This document shows positions 1 through 7,897 of a stretch of 32,129 bases of DNA, one piece after another (positions within the stretch are counted from its first letter, which is position 1; each line of letters starts with the position of its first letter). The stretch comes from Deltaproteobacteria bacterium. GTDB taxonomy: Bacteria > Desulfobacterota > Desulfarculia > Adiutricales > Adiutricaceae. A program made the position numbers and the translations under genes. The notes below the pieces were generated by a model. That model was not told the DNA's origin and made no database searches. It saw nothing but the letters and a program-made list of their open reading frames with translations. The DNA lies in NCBI GenBank assembly GCA_031273455.1, contig JAISRZ010000036.1, positions 1 to 32,129 on the forward strand, given 5' to 3'.

Positions 1-1
1 C

Positions 2-785
2 ACTTTACTGTTCTTCCAAAACCAAGAGTTTAAAAAATTCTGGTTTAATACCGGATCCTCGACCATTCTGGCCGATTTCCTGAAAGACAACCGGCTAACG
101 GTGGAGGAGTTTAGCGGACAGGAAGTTGGTAAGGACTTCGCTGACAATCCAGGCGAATTTACGGAAGCGAATCCCGTAAGTTTTCTCTACCAAACCGGCT
201 ACCTGAGCCTTCGACCTGGATCCAACGAGAATAATTTCGTCTTGGATTACCCCAACCGTGAGGTCCGGGAAGCCATGGATAATCTTTTGGTTAACAATTT
301 TTGAGGTTTTAGCGAGGCGGCCAAAGGCTTATACCGAATTACCAAACGCCTTGGCTAGTGAGAACGTTCAAGAGGTCATTGATATATTCAACCGACTCTT
401 GGCCAAAATCCCTTACGTTGATTATATCGCCGCTAGAGTTAAGACCGACAGTAAGTCAAATAAGAAGGGGGTTGATTTTGGGGAATTTCTCTACCGGGCG
501 TCTCTATTATCCTTTATCCATGGCGCGGGGGCGCGGGTTATCCCCGAAACTTACGGAAATCGGGGGCGAACTGACCTAGCGCTGGACTACAAAAACCGTA
601 TCTGGGTCATGGAAGTAAAAGTCTGTCAAAGCGCCGATAAAGAGGAGGAGACCCTGGAGAACGCCCGCGCCCAAATGATCGCAAAAAGGTATTCCGAACC
701 CTACAAAAATCCCATTTGCCTGGGGATAGTCATTAATGACCAATTGAGACAGAGCGCCCATTGGAAGGACTTTTTGGAGTTTTAA
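2..785 (+). pseudogene. AAA-ATPase-like / PD-(D/E)XK (PDDEXK_9) protein, 5'-truncated by window edge and frameshifted
   Basis: The first reading frame runs open from the window edge to a TGA at 302-304. The second continues from about 303 to 785. Joined, they match the C-terminal half of the DUF1703 family (AAA-ATPase-like domain plus PDDEXK_9 nuclease-like domain). Family landmarks appear in order: FWFNTGSSTIL, FLYQTGYLSL, LDYPNREVREAM, then after the shift IPYVDYIA, FGEFLYRASLL, and the nuclease core GRTDLALDYKNRIW followed by MEVKV, where the D and the ExK are the expected catalytic residues. The usual AAA N-terminal half lies outside the window. The shift is at a T run, 298-302, where the P-site codon TTT precedes TGA, so a +1 slip is physically possible. 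Decay or a sequencing error is the simpler explanation. Proteins of this family are common, often multicopy and poorly characterised; their cellular role is unknown. Confidence 0.8.
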
Positions 786-1522
786 GGCGGAAACCAAGGC
801 TAAACAAAATAACCCTCCAACGGAAAATGACGTTAGTCGACCCCGTTTTAGACCTTAAAGATTTAGCCCTTCGCGCCTACTTCCAAAACCTCCCTAAGGC
901 CCTTTAACCCCAGGCGAACTGGGCTTAAGGCCACCTTTAAGGCCTAAGGCAAACGCTAAAGAGCGGATTCGACAGCGTCAAGAAGGGGCTTTAACGACCA
1001 GCGATTCTAATTTTGGCGTCACCATGAATTTTTTCCGCCAATTCGCTCTCGCGCGCCAGGCGATTCCTTACCTGTTGGCCCCGCTCGTCCTTTGAGGATC
1101 CCCTGTCCGTGGACTTAAATTCCTTAGCTTCTTAGCCTAAATGTTGGTAACTTGGCCTAATAAAGTTTCCAGCCAGCCCCGCCCGGGGCTCGTGTCTGGC
1201 CAAAAGATAATTTGGCTGGAGAAAAGCGCCGCCGAATGAAGGCGCTTTATGGGCCACCTATGGTCGGCTAGCGAACGGTTTTCGCTAAAAGAAATTGTTT
1301 TAGGGAACATACCGATTTCTAAGGTGGCGGCGGAAAATCCATTTGACTCTGAGTATAAAAGCCACGCGCCTATTTTCCCCAGCGAATTTCGATAGCTTAA
1401 GCCAACTTCGCCCCTAAAAAGCTTAACTTTAATAGCTCTAAGCCTTTAAGGGCGGTGGCTTGGCCTAATTAAGCCTTACGGTTTAATGATTTCTAGATTA
1501 AACCTTAGTGGAGTTCGCCCTC
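786..1522. other. Intergenic region with a short open coding-like stretch
   Basis: No convincing gene is present. On the minus strand, 1131 down to 991 is an open stretch of about 46 codons ending in TAA. It has a coding-like, charged helical composition (for example RNRLARESELAEKIHGDAKI) but no start codon or recognisable family, so it may be a gene remnant. An 8-bp inverted repeat, 1223-1230 with 1241-1248 (AAAGCGCC/GGCGCTTT, 10-nt loop), is followed on the minus strand by TTTTC and could be a weak terminator. Many TTAAGGCC-like short palindromes occur, as in other gaps of this window. Confidence 0.4.
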
Positions 1523-2383
1523 ATGAAAATCTTCTTTAGCCTCATTATCGCGGCGACCCTGGCCGTAGCCCTCAGCCTAACCTTAGACCCCGCGCCCTTA
1601 GCCGCCCAGAAAGGGCGAGTCAATCGCTTAACCACCCAGGACGAGCTCGGTAATACCTTTCCCAGCAAAGGGTTTGGCTACTTAAGCGCCGAGACGATCC
1701 AGCAAAATACGGTCTATGAGGGTTGCGCCACCGCCGGTTTTTCCTTTCGCCAAAGTTACCCGGCCCTAACCGGCGACCGGAAGGTGGACACTTTAATCCG
1801 CAACGCGGCTTTAACCAGATACTATCGACAAAAATACCATGACGCGGATACCGCCGCCCCCGATAAATGCCCCGCGGATTCATACTCGTCCAACGTGACT
1901 ACGGAGGAGTATGAGACCTTTAAAGCTTTTTCCCCTTCCCCGGGATATTTAAGCGTTCTCTACGACAACTATACCTTTTACGCTGGAGCGGCTCACGGTT
2001 ACCAATATTACCACGCGGAAACCTACTTAATCGGTCACGGCCGGGCCATGACCTTAACCGACTTATTTCCCGATCTTAAGAAAAGTTTACCGTTATTGTG
2101 GAAAAAGCTGAGCCTTTTGTGGTGCGGGAAACAAATAGGCCAACTACCCTCCTTTTATGGCGAAGCCTCTTGCCCGGCCAATGGCCAGACCCCTTTACCC
2201 AACCGACTCCGAAAACCGGATCTCACCTTAGACGACTTGGGTCACCCGGTCTTAACCCCCCAAGGGTTAGCCTTCCACCTGGGCTCTGACGAGTGTTTCT
2301 CCCACGGCGATGGGGACCAAAACGTTTTAATCCCTAAAGAAAGTTTACTTACGCTCGGGGTTAGACCAGGCATTTGGCCGTAA
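1523..2383 (+). CDS. Secreted DUF3298/RsiV-like domain protein
   Basis: A protein of 286 residues when started at the ATG at 1523. That start is preferred over the upstream in-frame GTG (1508) because GGAG at 1510-1513 sits at good distance and translation from ATG begins directly with a signal peptide (MKIFFSLIIAATLAVALSL, then a likely cleavage near PLAAQ). The body has the pattern of the DUF3298 (RsiV C-terminal) family: FYAGAAHGYQYYHAE followed by a strand, then MTLTDLFPD, and near the end LTPQGLAFHLG with a closing IPKESL. RsiV-type domains in Firmicutes bind lysozyme, but most proteobacterial members are periplasmic proteins of unknown function. It stands alone, with long gaps on both sides. 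An AGCGC/GCGCT hairpin followed by CTTT (2437-2456) may end its transcript. Confidence 0.65.
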   Translation: MKIFFSLIIAATLAVALSLTLDPAPLAAQKGRVNRLTTQDELGNTFPSKGFGYLSAETIQQNTVYEGCATAGFSFRQSYPALTGDRKVDTLIRNAALTRYYRQKYHDADTAAPDKCPADSYSSNVTTEEYETFKAFSPSPGYLSVLYDNYTFYAGAAHGYQYYHAETYLIGHGRAMTLTDLFPDLKKSLPLLWKKLSLLWCGKQIGQLPSFYGEASCPANGQTPLPNRLRKPDLTLDDLGHPVLTPQGLAFHLGSDECFSHGDGDQNVLIPKESLLTLGVRPGIWP

Positions 2384-2944
2384 GCCAATTGATCTTTATT
2401 AGTTCCTTAATAGCCCTAAAACATTCCTATCTAGAAAGCGCCTTAAAGCGCTCTTTAGACGGATAAGTACCTAATTATATTAATGTTTTGACGTTCGGCA
2501 CAAAAAATGCTTTCAATTTTTTTGACTTATTTCCGGCCGAAAGTTATAATCATTTATGGCTTTTAAGGTCGCTCTAAAGCCCTTGGGCTTAAGGCCTTAA
2601 GTTTTGGGGCTGATAGCCTATAAGGCGCCTCAAGACGGCCACCTTAATTCTGGCCTTTTTCGGCCATAAAGTTGGCTAAAAGTTTTTAATTAAGGCTAAA
2701 AGATTAAACAATTAACCGAGCGCGCCGTGGTTTTTGTTTTTGACTAATTTCCCTAAAGACTTTATTAAATAATTAAAAGACTAAAACTAGCTTTAAAATC
2801 GCCTAAATTAAGATGATTTTATCTATCTTTGAAGACGATTAAAATTTTGGCTCGCTAAAAAATCGACTATTTATTGTAAAAAGCTTTATTTAATTTACAA
2901 CGTCATTTTGTTCTTAATTTTATTCTTAATGGTATTATTTTAAG
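2384..2944. other. AT-rich intergenic region before lptC
   Basis: About 560 bases with no gene seen. The left end holds a small hairpin (2437-2441 with 2448-2452) followed by CTTT, a weak terminator candidate for the upstream gene. The rest becomes strongly AT-rich toward 2945 and probably carries the promoter of the lpt operon, but I cannot single out one box pair with confidence. Confidence 0.4.
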
Positions 2945-3499
2945 ATGTCCCGACTTCGGTTCATAATCCTCTGCGCCATTGGGGGATTTGTCGTTTTTTC
3001 CGGTTTTCTCTTGTTAAACGCCCGATACTTATCTGGGGTTAAACTCGGGGCTTTGCGGAACATGCTCCCGGCCAACGTGGACATGCGCTTAAGCAACCTG
3101 GTTTTGAACGAGACCGGCGAGAGCGGGCGAACCATGTCCTTAAACGCGGCCACGGCCCATTACTTCAAAGAAGAGAACTATTTTCTGTTAAACGACATCA
3201 CCGCCAGCGTCATCTCGGAAGACACTAACCTTTTAGTCTTCGCCGATGAGGGCCGGTACGCCCCGGACCAAAAAGCGGTCGTCTTAACAGGCCATGTCCG
3301 CACCGAAGACCAAGAGGGTCACGTTTTAACCAGCTCCCGGTTGGACTTGAACATGGATAGCGCCACTTTGACCAGCCAAGGGAACTTTTGCTTGGAAGAC
3401 CCAGCTTTAAGCCTAACTGGCCAGAGCTTTGTCTATAACTCCAAAACCGGCGTCCTCGATGTCAATGGCCGGCTTTTATTTATGATTAGCCAATTATGA
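2945..3499 (+). CDS. lptC: LPS export ABC transporter periplasmic protein LptC
   Basis: 184 residues with one N-terminal membrane anchor (about residues 6-24, FIILCAIGGFVVFSGFLLL) followed by a periplasmic beta-rich domain. In the Lpt machine LptC receives LPS from LptB2FG in the inner membrane and passes it to LptA. Family pattern seen: alternating strands with LNAATAHYFKEENYFLLNDI, then FADEGRYAPDQKAVVLTGHV, then LTSSRLDLNMDSATLTS, the repeated beta-jellyroll layout that LptC shares with LptA. The size is close to the usual 190 residues. Its TGA overlaps the ATG of lptA (ATGA at 3496-3499), so the two are translationally coupled. No strong ribosome binding site precedes the ATG. Confidence 0.85.
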   Translation: MSRLRFIILCAIGGFVVFSGFLLLNARYLSGVKLGALRNMLPANVDMRLSNLVLNETGESGRTMSLNAATAHYFKEENYFLLNDITASVISEDTNLLVFADEGRYAPDQKAVVLTGHVRTEDQEGHVLTSSRLDLNMDSATLTSQGNFCLEDPALSLTGQSFVYNSKTGVLDVNGRLLFMISQL

Positions 3500-4245
3500 G
3501 ACTTTTCACCCTGATAACCGCTCTGATTCTCTTAGCCCTAACGGCTACGCCCTTGGCTAACGTTTTCGCGGCCACTCCGCCGCCCCCGCCCCCAACAAAG
3601 GTCGGCGGGCTTTCGGAGACGCCTCGGGATGGGCCCATTTCCATTTCCGCTGACCACATGACAGCCAATGACAATTCCAAGATTGTCACCTTCTCCGGTC
3701 GGGTGGTGGCCCGGCAAGACGACATGATCATCTCGTGCGCGGTCATGAAGGTCCATTACCAGCCCCGTCAAGGCTCCCCGACCGCCGCTTCCAGTGGCGT
3801 AGAGAATACCCCCGGGTTATCCCCAGGAGTGACTCCGAGCGGGACCGCTAACGTGGCCACGGGCGGCGACGTTTTAGCCCCAGATCCGGATGTCCCGGAG
3901 GTCCCGGACACCGCGGCCACTTTAGAGACCCAGACCAATCAGATCTCCAAGTCCCCAGCCTTTAGCGGGGGCCAAGAGATCGAAAAGGTCGAGTGCGAGG
4001 GCGACGTTAAGATCCAGCAGGGCGATCGCTTAGCCGTGGGCCAAAAAGCCACTTACCTGGCCCGCTCCACCCCGCGTCGGCTCATCTTAACCGGGGACGC
4101 TCGGGTTTGGCAGGGCCGGAACGCGGTCACCGGCCACGAGGTGACCTACTTTTTGGATGAGAACCGGTCCCAGGTGGAAAGCCAGAACAACTCCCGGGTG
4201 CGGGCCTTTTACGAGAAACCCGTCCCCAAAAAACCAACCAAATGA
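3496..4245 (+). CDS. lptA: LPS transport periplasmic protein LptA (OstA-like) with a central Pro/Thr-rich insertion
   Basis: 249 residues. A signal peptide (about residues 1-26, [20 protein letters not shown]) is followed by six consecutive prolines and then the OstA/LptA fold: [36 protein letters not shown], and after a gap [20 protein letters not shown] and [18 protein letters not shown]. LptA forms the periplasmic bridge that carries LPS to LptDE. The protein is longer than typical LptA (about 180 residues) because roughly residues 90-160, between two beta units, are a low-complexity Pro/Thr/Ser/Gly segment. It overlaps lptC by 4 nt at the start and lptB by 4 nt at the end. The insertion is the odd point; the flanking strands look intact. 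Confidence 0.85.
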   Translation: MRLFTLITALILLALTATPLANVFAATPPPPPPTKVGGLSETPRDGPISISADHMTANDNSKIVTFSGRVVARQDDMIISCAVMKVHYQPRQGSPTAASSGVENTPGLSPGVTPSGTANVATGGDVLAPDPDVPEVPDTAATLETQTNQISKSPAFSGGQEIEKVECEGDVKIQQGDRLAVGQKATYLARSTPRRLILTGDARVWQGRNAVTGHEVTYFLDENRSQVESQNNSRVRAFYEKPVPKKPTK

Positions 4246-4970
4246 CCCCGCGACACCTCGCGGCCACTGGGCTCATGAAGAGCTATGGCCCTCGGAAGGT
4301 GGTCGATGGGGTGGACATCACCTTAGGGGTCGGGGAAATCTGTGGGCTCTTAGGCCCCAACGGGGCCGGCAAGACCACCACCTTTTACATGCTGGTCGGG
4401 TTAATCGCCCCGGACGAGGGCATCGTTTTATTGGACGATCACGATCTCACCGGGTCCCCCATGCATAAAAGAGCCCGCATGGGGTTAACTTACCTGCCCC
4501 AGGAGCCCTCGGTCTTTCGTCGATTGACCGTGGCCGATAACATCATGGCCATCTTAGAGACCATGAACTTGGACCAAAAAGCCCGGAAACAAAGGTTAGA
4601 GGTGTTGTTAAGCGAGCTGGGCTTAACCCACTTGGCCAAAAACAAAGCCATTTCCTTATCCGGCGGGGAAAGAAGGCGCCTAGAGATAACCAGGGCCTTA
4701 GCCCTAAACCCGGTCTTCTTGCTCTTTGACGAGCCCTTCGCTGGCATTGACCCCATCGCGGTGGGCGACATCCAGCAGCTCATCCGTCTTTTAAAGGCCA
4801 AGGGCTTGGGCATCCTCATTTCCGATCACAACGTGCGGGAAACCTTGCACGTCTGCGACCGAGCCTATATCATTAACGAAGGCCGGGTCCTCCGCGAGGG
4901 TCTGCCCAAAGAGTTGGCTGGCGACGCCATAGTGCGGCAGATTTACTTAGGCCCTGGCTTTTCTTTATGA
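4242..4970 (+). CDS. lptB: LPS export ABC transporter ATP-binding protein LptB
   Basis: 242 residues, the standard length for LptB. It is the ATPase that powers extraction of LPS from the inner membrane by LptB2FG. Motifs: Walker [10 protein letters not shown] at residues 38-46, Q-loop near [13 protein letters not shown] (the LptB-typical LPQE.SVFR.L), signature LSGGERRR from residue 139, Walker [13 protein letters not shown] with D163-E164, and H-switch ISDHNVRET. The start ATG lies in the ATGA overlap with lptA. lptF and lptG are not in this window. By hand count, TTA is its commonest Leu codon (14 of 38). The last codons and the stop fall inside a 17-bp tandem repeat. Confidence 0.95.
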   Translation: MTPRHLAATGLMKSYGPRKVVDGVDITLGVGEICGLLGPNGAGKTTTFYMLVGLIAPDEGIVLLDDHDLTGSPMHKRARMGLTYLPQEPSVFRRLTVADNIMAILETMNLDQKARKQRLEVLLSELGLTHLAKNKAISLSGGERRRLEITRALALNPVFLLFDEPFAGIDPIAVGDIQQLIRLLKAKGLGILISDHNVRETLHVCDRAYIINEGRVLREGLPKELAGDAIVRQIYLGPGFSL

Positions 4971-5027
4971 ATAGTTTTTCTTGGTGAATAGTTTTTCTTT
5001 ATGAATAGTTTTCTGGGTGAATAACGG
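4968..5027 (+). repeat. 17-bp tandem repeat starting at the lptB stop codon
   Basis: Units of TGAATAGTTTTTCTTGG type begin at 4968 (the TGA is the lptB stop), 4985 and 5002 (16 bp), with a partial unit at 5018. The tail of lptB just before the stop (TTTTCTTTA) resembles the end of a unit, so the repeat reaches into the coding region. The T-rich units carry in-frame stops and no hairpin. Confidence 0.85.
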
Positions 5028-5162
5028 AAGCTGAACTAGCTGAAGCGTTTTTTTGGTCTTGAGCTTAAAGTTTTAAATTAATAAATAGGCTTTTTCGCGT
5101 TTTAAGACCCCTATTTAGTCGCTAGGATTTATTGACCAGAACCTTATCTAGCCCCAAGACTC

Positions 5163-5198
5163 GCTAGTTAAGCTAGTTAAGCTAGTTAAGCTAGTTAA
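5163..5198 (+). repeat. 9-bp tandem repeat, four units
   Basis: GCTAGTTAA is repeated four times without mismatch, and related CTAGCTAGGCTAG follows at about 5214. It lies in the 460-base gap between lptB and rpoN, which otherwise shows no gene. Replication slippage is the likely origin; no function is evident. Confidence 0.9.
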
Positions 5199-5432
5199 GC
5201 GAAGCCGCCTCTGGCTAGCTAGGCTAGAAGAAAACGGCCCCTTTAAACTGGAGCCGATATTTAGGCTAAACCTCTTTTGGCCCTAAATTCCACCTGATTT
5301 TATTTATTGTATAGTTACCTTTTTAGGTAATAGGCTTTTAGACGTTGGGAAATCTTAAGTTTTCCATCTAGATCTGACATTTCGAGAGGTTTATCGCCTT
5401 TTTTTCGGTTTTTCTATCGGAGCTTTTCGCTT

Positions 5433-6926
5433 ATGGCCATGGATTTACATTTAGCTCAAAGAACTTCCTTGACCCAAACAATGGTCATGACGCCCCAGCT
5501 TCAGCAAGCCATTAAGCTTTTGCAATTAAACCAGCTGGAGTTAAAGGAAGAAATCTACCAGGAGATGCTGGAGAACCCAGTCCTGGAAATGGCCGCGTCC
5601 AGCGATAACCTTAACCCGCCTAATGAGACCAGCGACTCGCCCCGGGAAAAAGCCGAGGACGAGGCCCCCGCCCAACAAGAGGATCAGTTCGCCGAGATTA
5701 CCGGGAACACTGAGGAAAAGATCCGCGAAGAGTTTGATTGGGAAAACTACTTGGGCGAGTACTCCAGCTCCCCCAGCTCCTCATTGGGCATGGGCACCCA
5801 CGAGACCCCGGAGGAGACCCCGGGCTTTGAGAGCTTCACCGCCAGCCGCACTTCTTTAACCGACCACTTAACCGGCCAATGGCGGTTTGTGGCCTTAAAC
5901 TTAACCGACTACCAAAGGGGCGAGACCATCATCGGGAACTTAAACGAGGATGGCTACTTGGTCGCGACCCTAGAGGAAATCGCTCAGATGACCAATAGTC
6001 AGGTCAAAGAGGTGGCCGAGACCTTAGCCCGGGTGCAAGAGTTGGACCCAGCCGGGGTGGCGGCCCGGGATCTGATTGAGTGTCTGTCTCTCCAGTTGGA
6101 GCGGCGCGGTTTAAAAGACGATCTGGCCTATAGTATTTGTCAGCGGCACTTAAAGCTTTTGGAGAAAAAGGATCTGCCCGCTTTGTGCCGGGCCCTCCAG
6201 CGGGACAAAGAAGAGGTTTTGGCCGCGGTGGACACTTTAAAATCCTTGGATCCTAGGCCAGCCCGGGATTTCGCGGCCACTGACCCCATCTACGTCATCC
6301 CCGACGTTTACGTCATTAAGGTCGGGACCGAGTACGTGATCTCCTTAAACGAGGACGGTCTGCCGAAGTTACGGGTCAATAAGGCCTACAAAAAGATGTT
6401 AAGCGATAAAACCGCCCCGGACGACACTCGGCGTTACTTAAACGAAAAACTAAAAGGGGCGGTCTTCTTAATCCGCAGCATCCACCAACGCCAAAGAACT
6501 ATCTTCCGGGTGACCGAGTCCATCTTTAAGTTTCAACGGGACTTTTTGGACTACGGGGTCGATCACTTAAAGCCCATGGTTTTAAAAGACGTGGCCGATG
6601 ATCTGGGCTTCCATGAGTCCACCATTAGCCGGGTCACTTCCAATAAGTACGTGGACACCCCTAGAGGCGTCTTTGAGCTTAAGTACTTTTTTGATAGCCC
6701 CATTAACCGCATCGTGGGCGACTCTTCCCAGGCTTTGTCCTCGGAAAGCGTTAAAAACCGCATTAAACAGATCATTGGGGCCGAGGATCCCAAAAAACCC
6801 TTATCCGACCAACGGATCGTGGAAATCCTCCATGGCTCCAACATCTCCATCGCTCGCCGAACCGTGGCCAAATACCGGGAGATCCTCGGGTACGCCTCTT
6901 CCAATGAGCGCCGCCAGATGTTCTAA
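5433..6926 (+). CDS. rpoN: RNA polymerase sigma-54 factor RpoN
   Basis: 497 residues, typical sigma-54 length. Region I (residues 1-50) has the activator-interacting pattern, with QRTSLTQTMVMTPQLQQAIK then LLQLNQLEL and MLENPVLE. An acidic region II (about 55-110) is followed by the core-binding domain (about 125-320), a helix-turn-helix near 383-405 (LKDVADDLGFHESTISRVTS) and the RpoN box ARRTVAKYRE at 474-483 that reads the -24 element. It directs enhancer-dependent transcription. GGAG at 5419-5422 supports the ATG at 5433. The lptB-rpoN order is the usual one, but the gap is unusually long, and the hpf and ptsN genes that often follow are absent; an insertion sequence lies downstream instead. 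Confidence 0.95.
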   Translation: MAMDLHLAQRTSLTQTMVMTPQLQQAIKLLQLNQLELKEEIYQEMLENPVLEMAASSDNLNPPNETSDSPREKAEDEAPAQQEDQFAEITGNTEEKIREEFDWENYLGEYSSSPSSSLGMGTHETPEETPGFESFTASRTSLTDHLTGQWRFVALNLTDYQRGETIIGNLNEDGYLVATLEEIAQMTNSQVKEVAETLARVQELDPAGVAARDLIECLSLQLERRGLKDDLAYSICQRHLKLLEKKDLPALCRALQRDKEEVLAAVDTLKSLDPRPARDFAATDPIYVIPDVYVIKVGTEYVISLNEDGLPKLRVNKAYKKMLSDKTAPDDTRRYLNEKLKGAVFLIRSIHQRQRTIFRVTESIFKFQRDFLDYGVDHLKPMVLKDVADDLGFHESTISRVTSNKYVDTPRGVFELKYFFDSPINRIVGDSSQALSSESVKNRIKQIIGAEDPKKPLSDQRIVEILHGSNISIARRTVAKYREILGYASSNERRQMF

Positions 6927-7270
6927 ACCCCCTACCCTTTAAAAACGGTCCGTAAATCGCCCTAGGGGGGCCGATCTGACCTTAGACCCTATTGTGGGTA
7001 AGGTCTAACCTTAAACGCCTTTAGGCGGCCTTTTTCGGGCCCTATGTCCCTTAAGGCGTTTACTTAACCTTAGGGGTCAGGGGCCAAGGATTTAGGGGAG
7101 TATTTATATTTTTAACTCTATATTATACCTTAAAATTAAGTTATCATTAATAAATAAGAAATTAAGATCCTTATTATTTAATGTTTAAGAGTTTTTTCTT
7201 ATAGAGACCTTTAAAGAAACCTTAAGTTATTGGTCCTAAAAGCCCAAAATGGCGGGCCCAAAAACGGCCT
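6927..7270. other. Intergenic region between rpoN and the insertion sequence
   Basis: No gene seen. A bulged hairpin, GACCTT-ACCC with GGGT-AAGGTC (about 6978-7006), and a short CGCC/GGCG hairpin followed by GCCTTTTT (7016-7035) lie just after rpoN. The second is a weak terminator candidate. The stretch 7090-7210 is very AT-rich. Confidence 0.35.
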
Positions 7271-7279
7271 CCCGGTAAA
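7271..7279 (+). repeat. Left 9-bp target-site duplication of the insertion sequence
   Basis: CCCGGTAAA directly abuts the left inverted repeat and is repeated exactly at 9652-9660 after the right inverted repeat, marking a transposition event into this gap. Confidence 0.92.
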
Positions 7280-7304
7280 GGGTGCTGCTAAAAAAATAAT
7301 GTAA
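7280..7304 (+). repeat. Left terminal inverted repeat
   Basis: 25 bp, beginning GGGTGCTGCTA followed by an A-rich part ending GTAA; the perfect reverse complement is at 9627-9651. The match breaks at the 26th base. Confidence 0.95.
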
Positions 7305-7550
7305 TTTGACCATCACCCTCAAGTATGGTAATTTAATCTTGTGTTAAGTTGTAAGAGACTCGGTTAGTATTGGACATTTGCAATAAAACAGTAAGACCTA
7401 ACTGTCCGAAATCACTATGAAAAACCTTAATATTTCATTCTCACGAGGGCGAGTTATGACTCATGAACGTTTTCAGTGACAATGAAGGATAAACAAGTAA
7501 AGCATCATATTAAAATAATTTAAAGTTTCTTCCGCCGTGTCATAGTCCAA

Positions 7551-7586
7551 CATGTCGCTGGCACACATGTCGCTGCCCATGTCGCT
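7551..7586 (-). repeat. CATGTCGCT triple repeat inside the insertion sequence
   Basis: CATGTCGCT occurs at 7551, 7566 and 7578. Read on the minus strand the steps are multiples of three and would give G-S-D-M repeats, like the G-S-E-L repeats in the transposase, but the surrounding frame has no good start and is not called as a gene. It lies in the non-coding left part of the element. Confidence 0.7.
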
Positions 7587-7672
7587 ACCCAACCATGAGA
7601 TTTTTTTCACTAATGGGCATATATTATAGGCCACATTTTTATGCCAAACATAGATACTGAAAGGAAAATACA

Positions 7673-7897
7673 ATGACAATCAAATCAAAAAATGAGCATT
7701 CAGACTCAGGTATAAATTCTGAATATATTGATCAAATCAAAACTATAATAAAAGATATATCTATTAAAGCTCAAGAGATAGATATATCAAAAAATAATTT
7801 AAATTATTTTTTGAATTTAGAATCATTCCTGTTTGATTCACTTAATAAAATTGAATATTTATATAGACAACTACTGATTAACAATATTAAAAAATAA
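7673..7897 (+). CDS. Small passenger ORF of the insertion sequence, unknown function
   Basis: 74 residues, Asn/Ile/Lys-rich and predicted to be mostly helical (IDQIKTIIKDISIKAQEID; LESFLFDSLNKIEYLYRQLL), with no membrane segment or known motif. AAAGGA at about 7659-7664 is placed correctly for the ATG at 7673, which supports translation. The codon and base composition matches the transposase rather than the host genes. Its 3' end overlaps the 3' end of the convergent transposase gene by 27 bases. It could be an accessory or regulatory protein of the element. I do not recognise a family, and an unexpressed chance ORF cannot be excluded. Confidence 0.5.
   Translation: MTIKSKNEHSDSGINSEYIDQIKTIIKDISIKAQEIDISKNNLNYFLNLESFLFDSLNKIEYLYRQLLINNIKK

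Noticed and set aside
5163..5198. 9-bp iterons as a possible replication origin
   Set aside because: No DnaA boxes, no replication gene and no AT-rich melting element adjacent; simple slippage explains it.
7473..7679. Minus-strand frame with G-S-D-M repeats
   Set aside because: No ribosome binding site, low coding quality outside the repeat, and it ends at the start region of the passenger ORF; treated as a repeat only.
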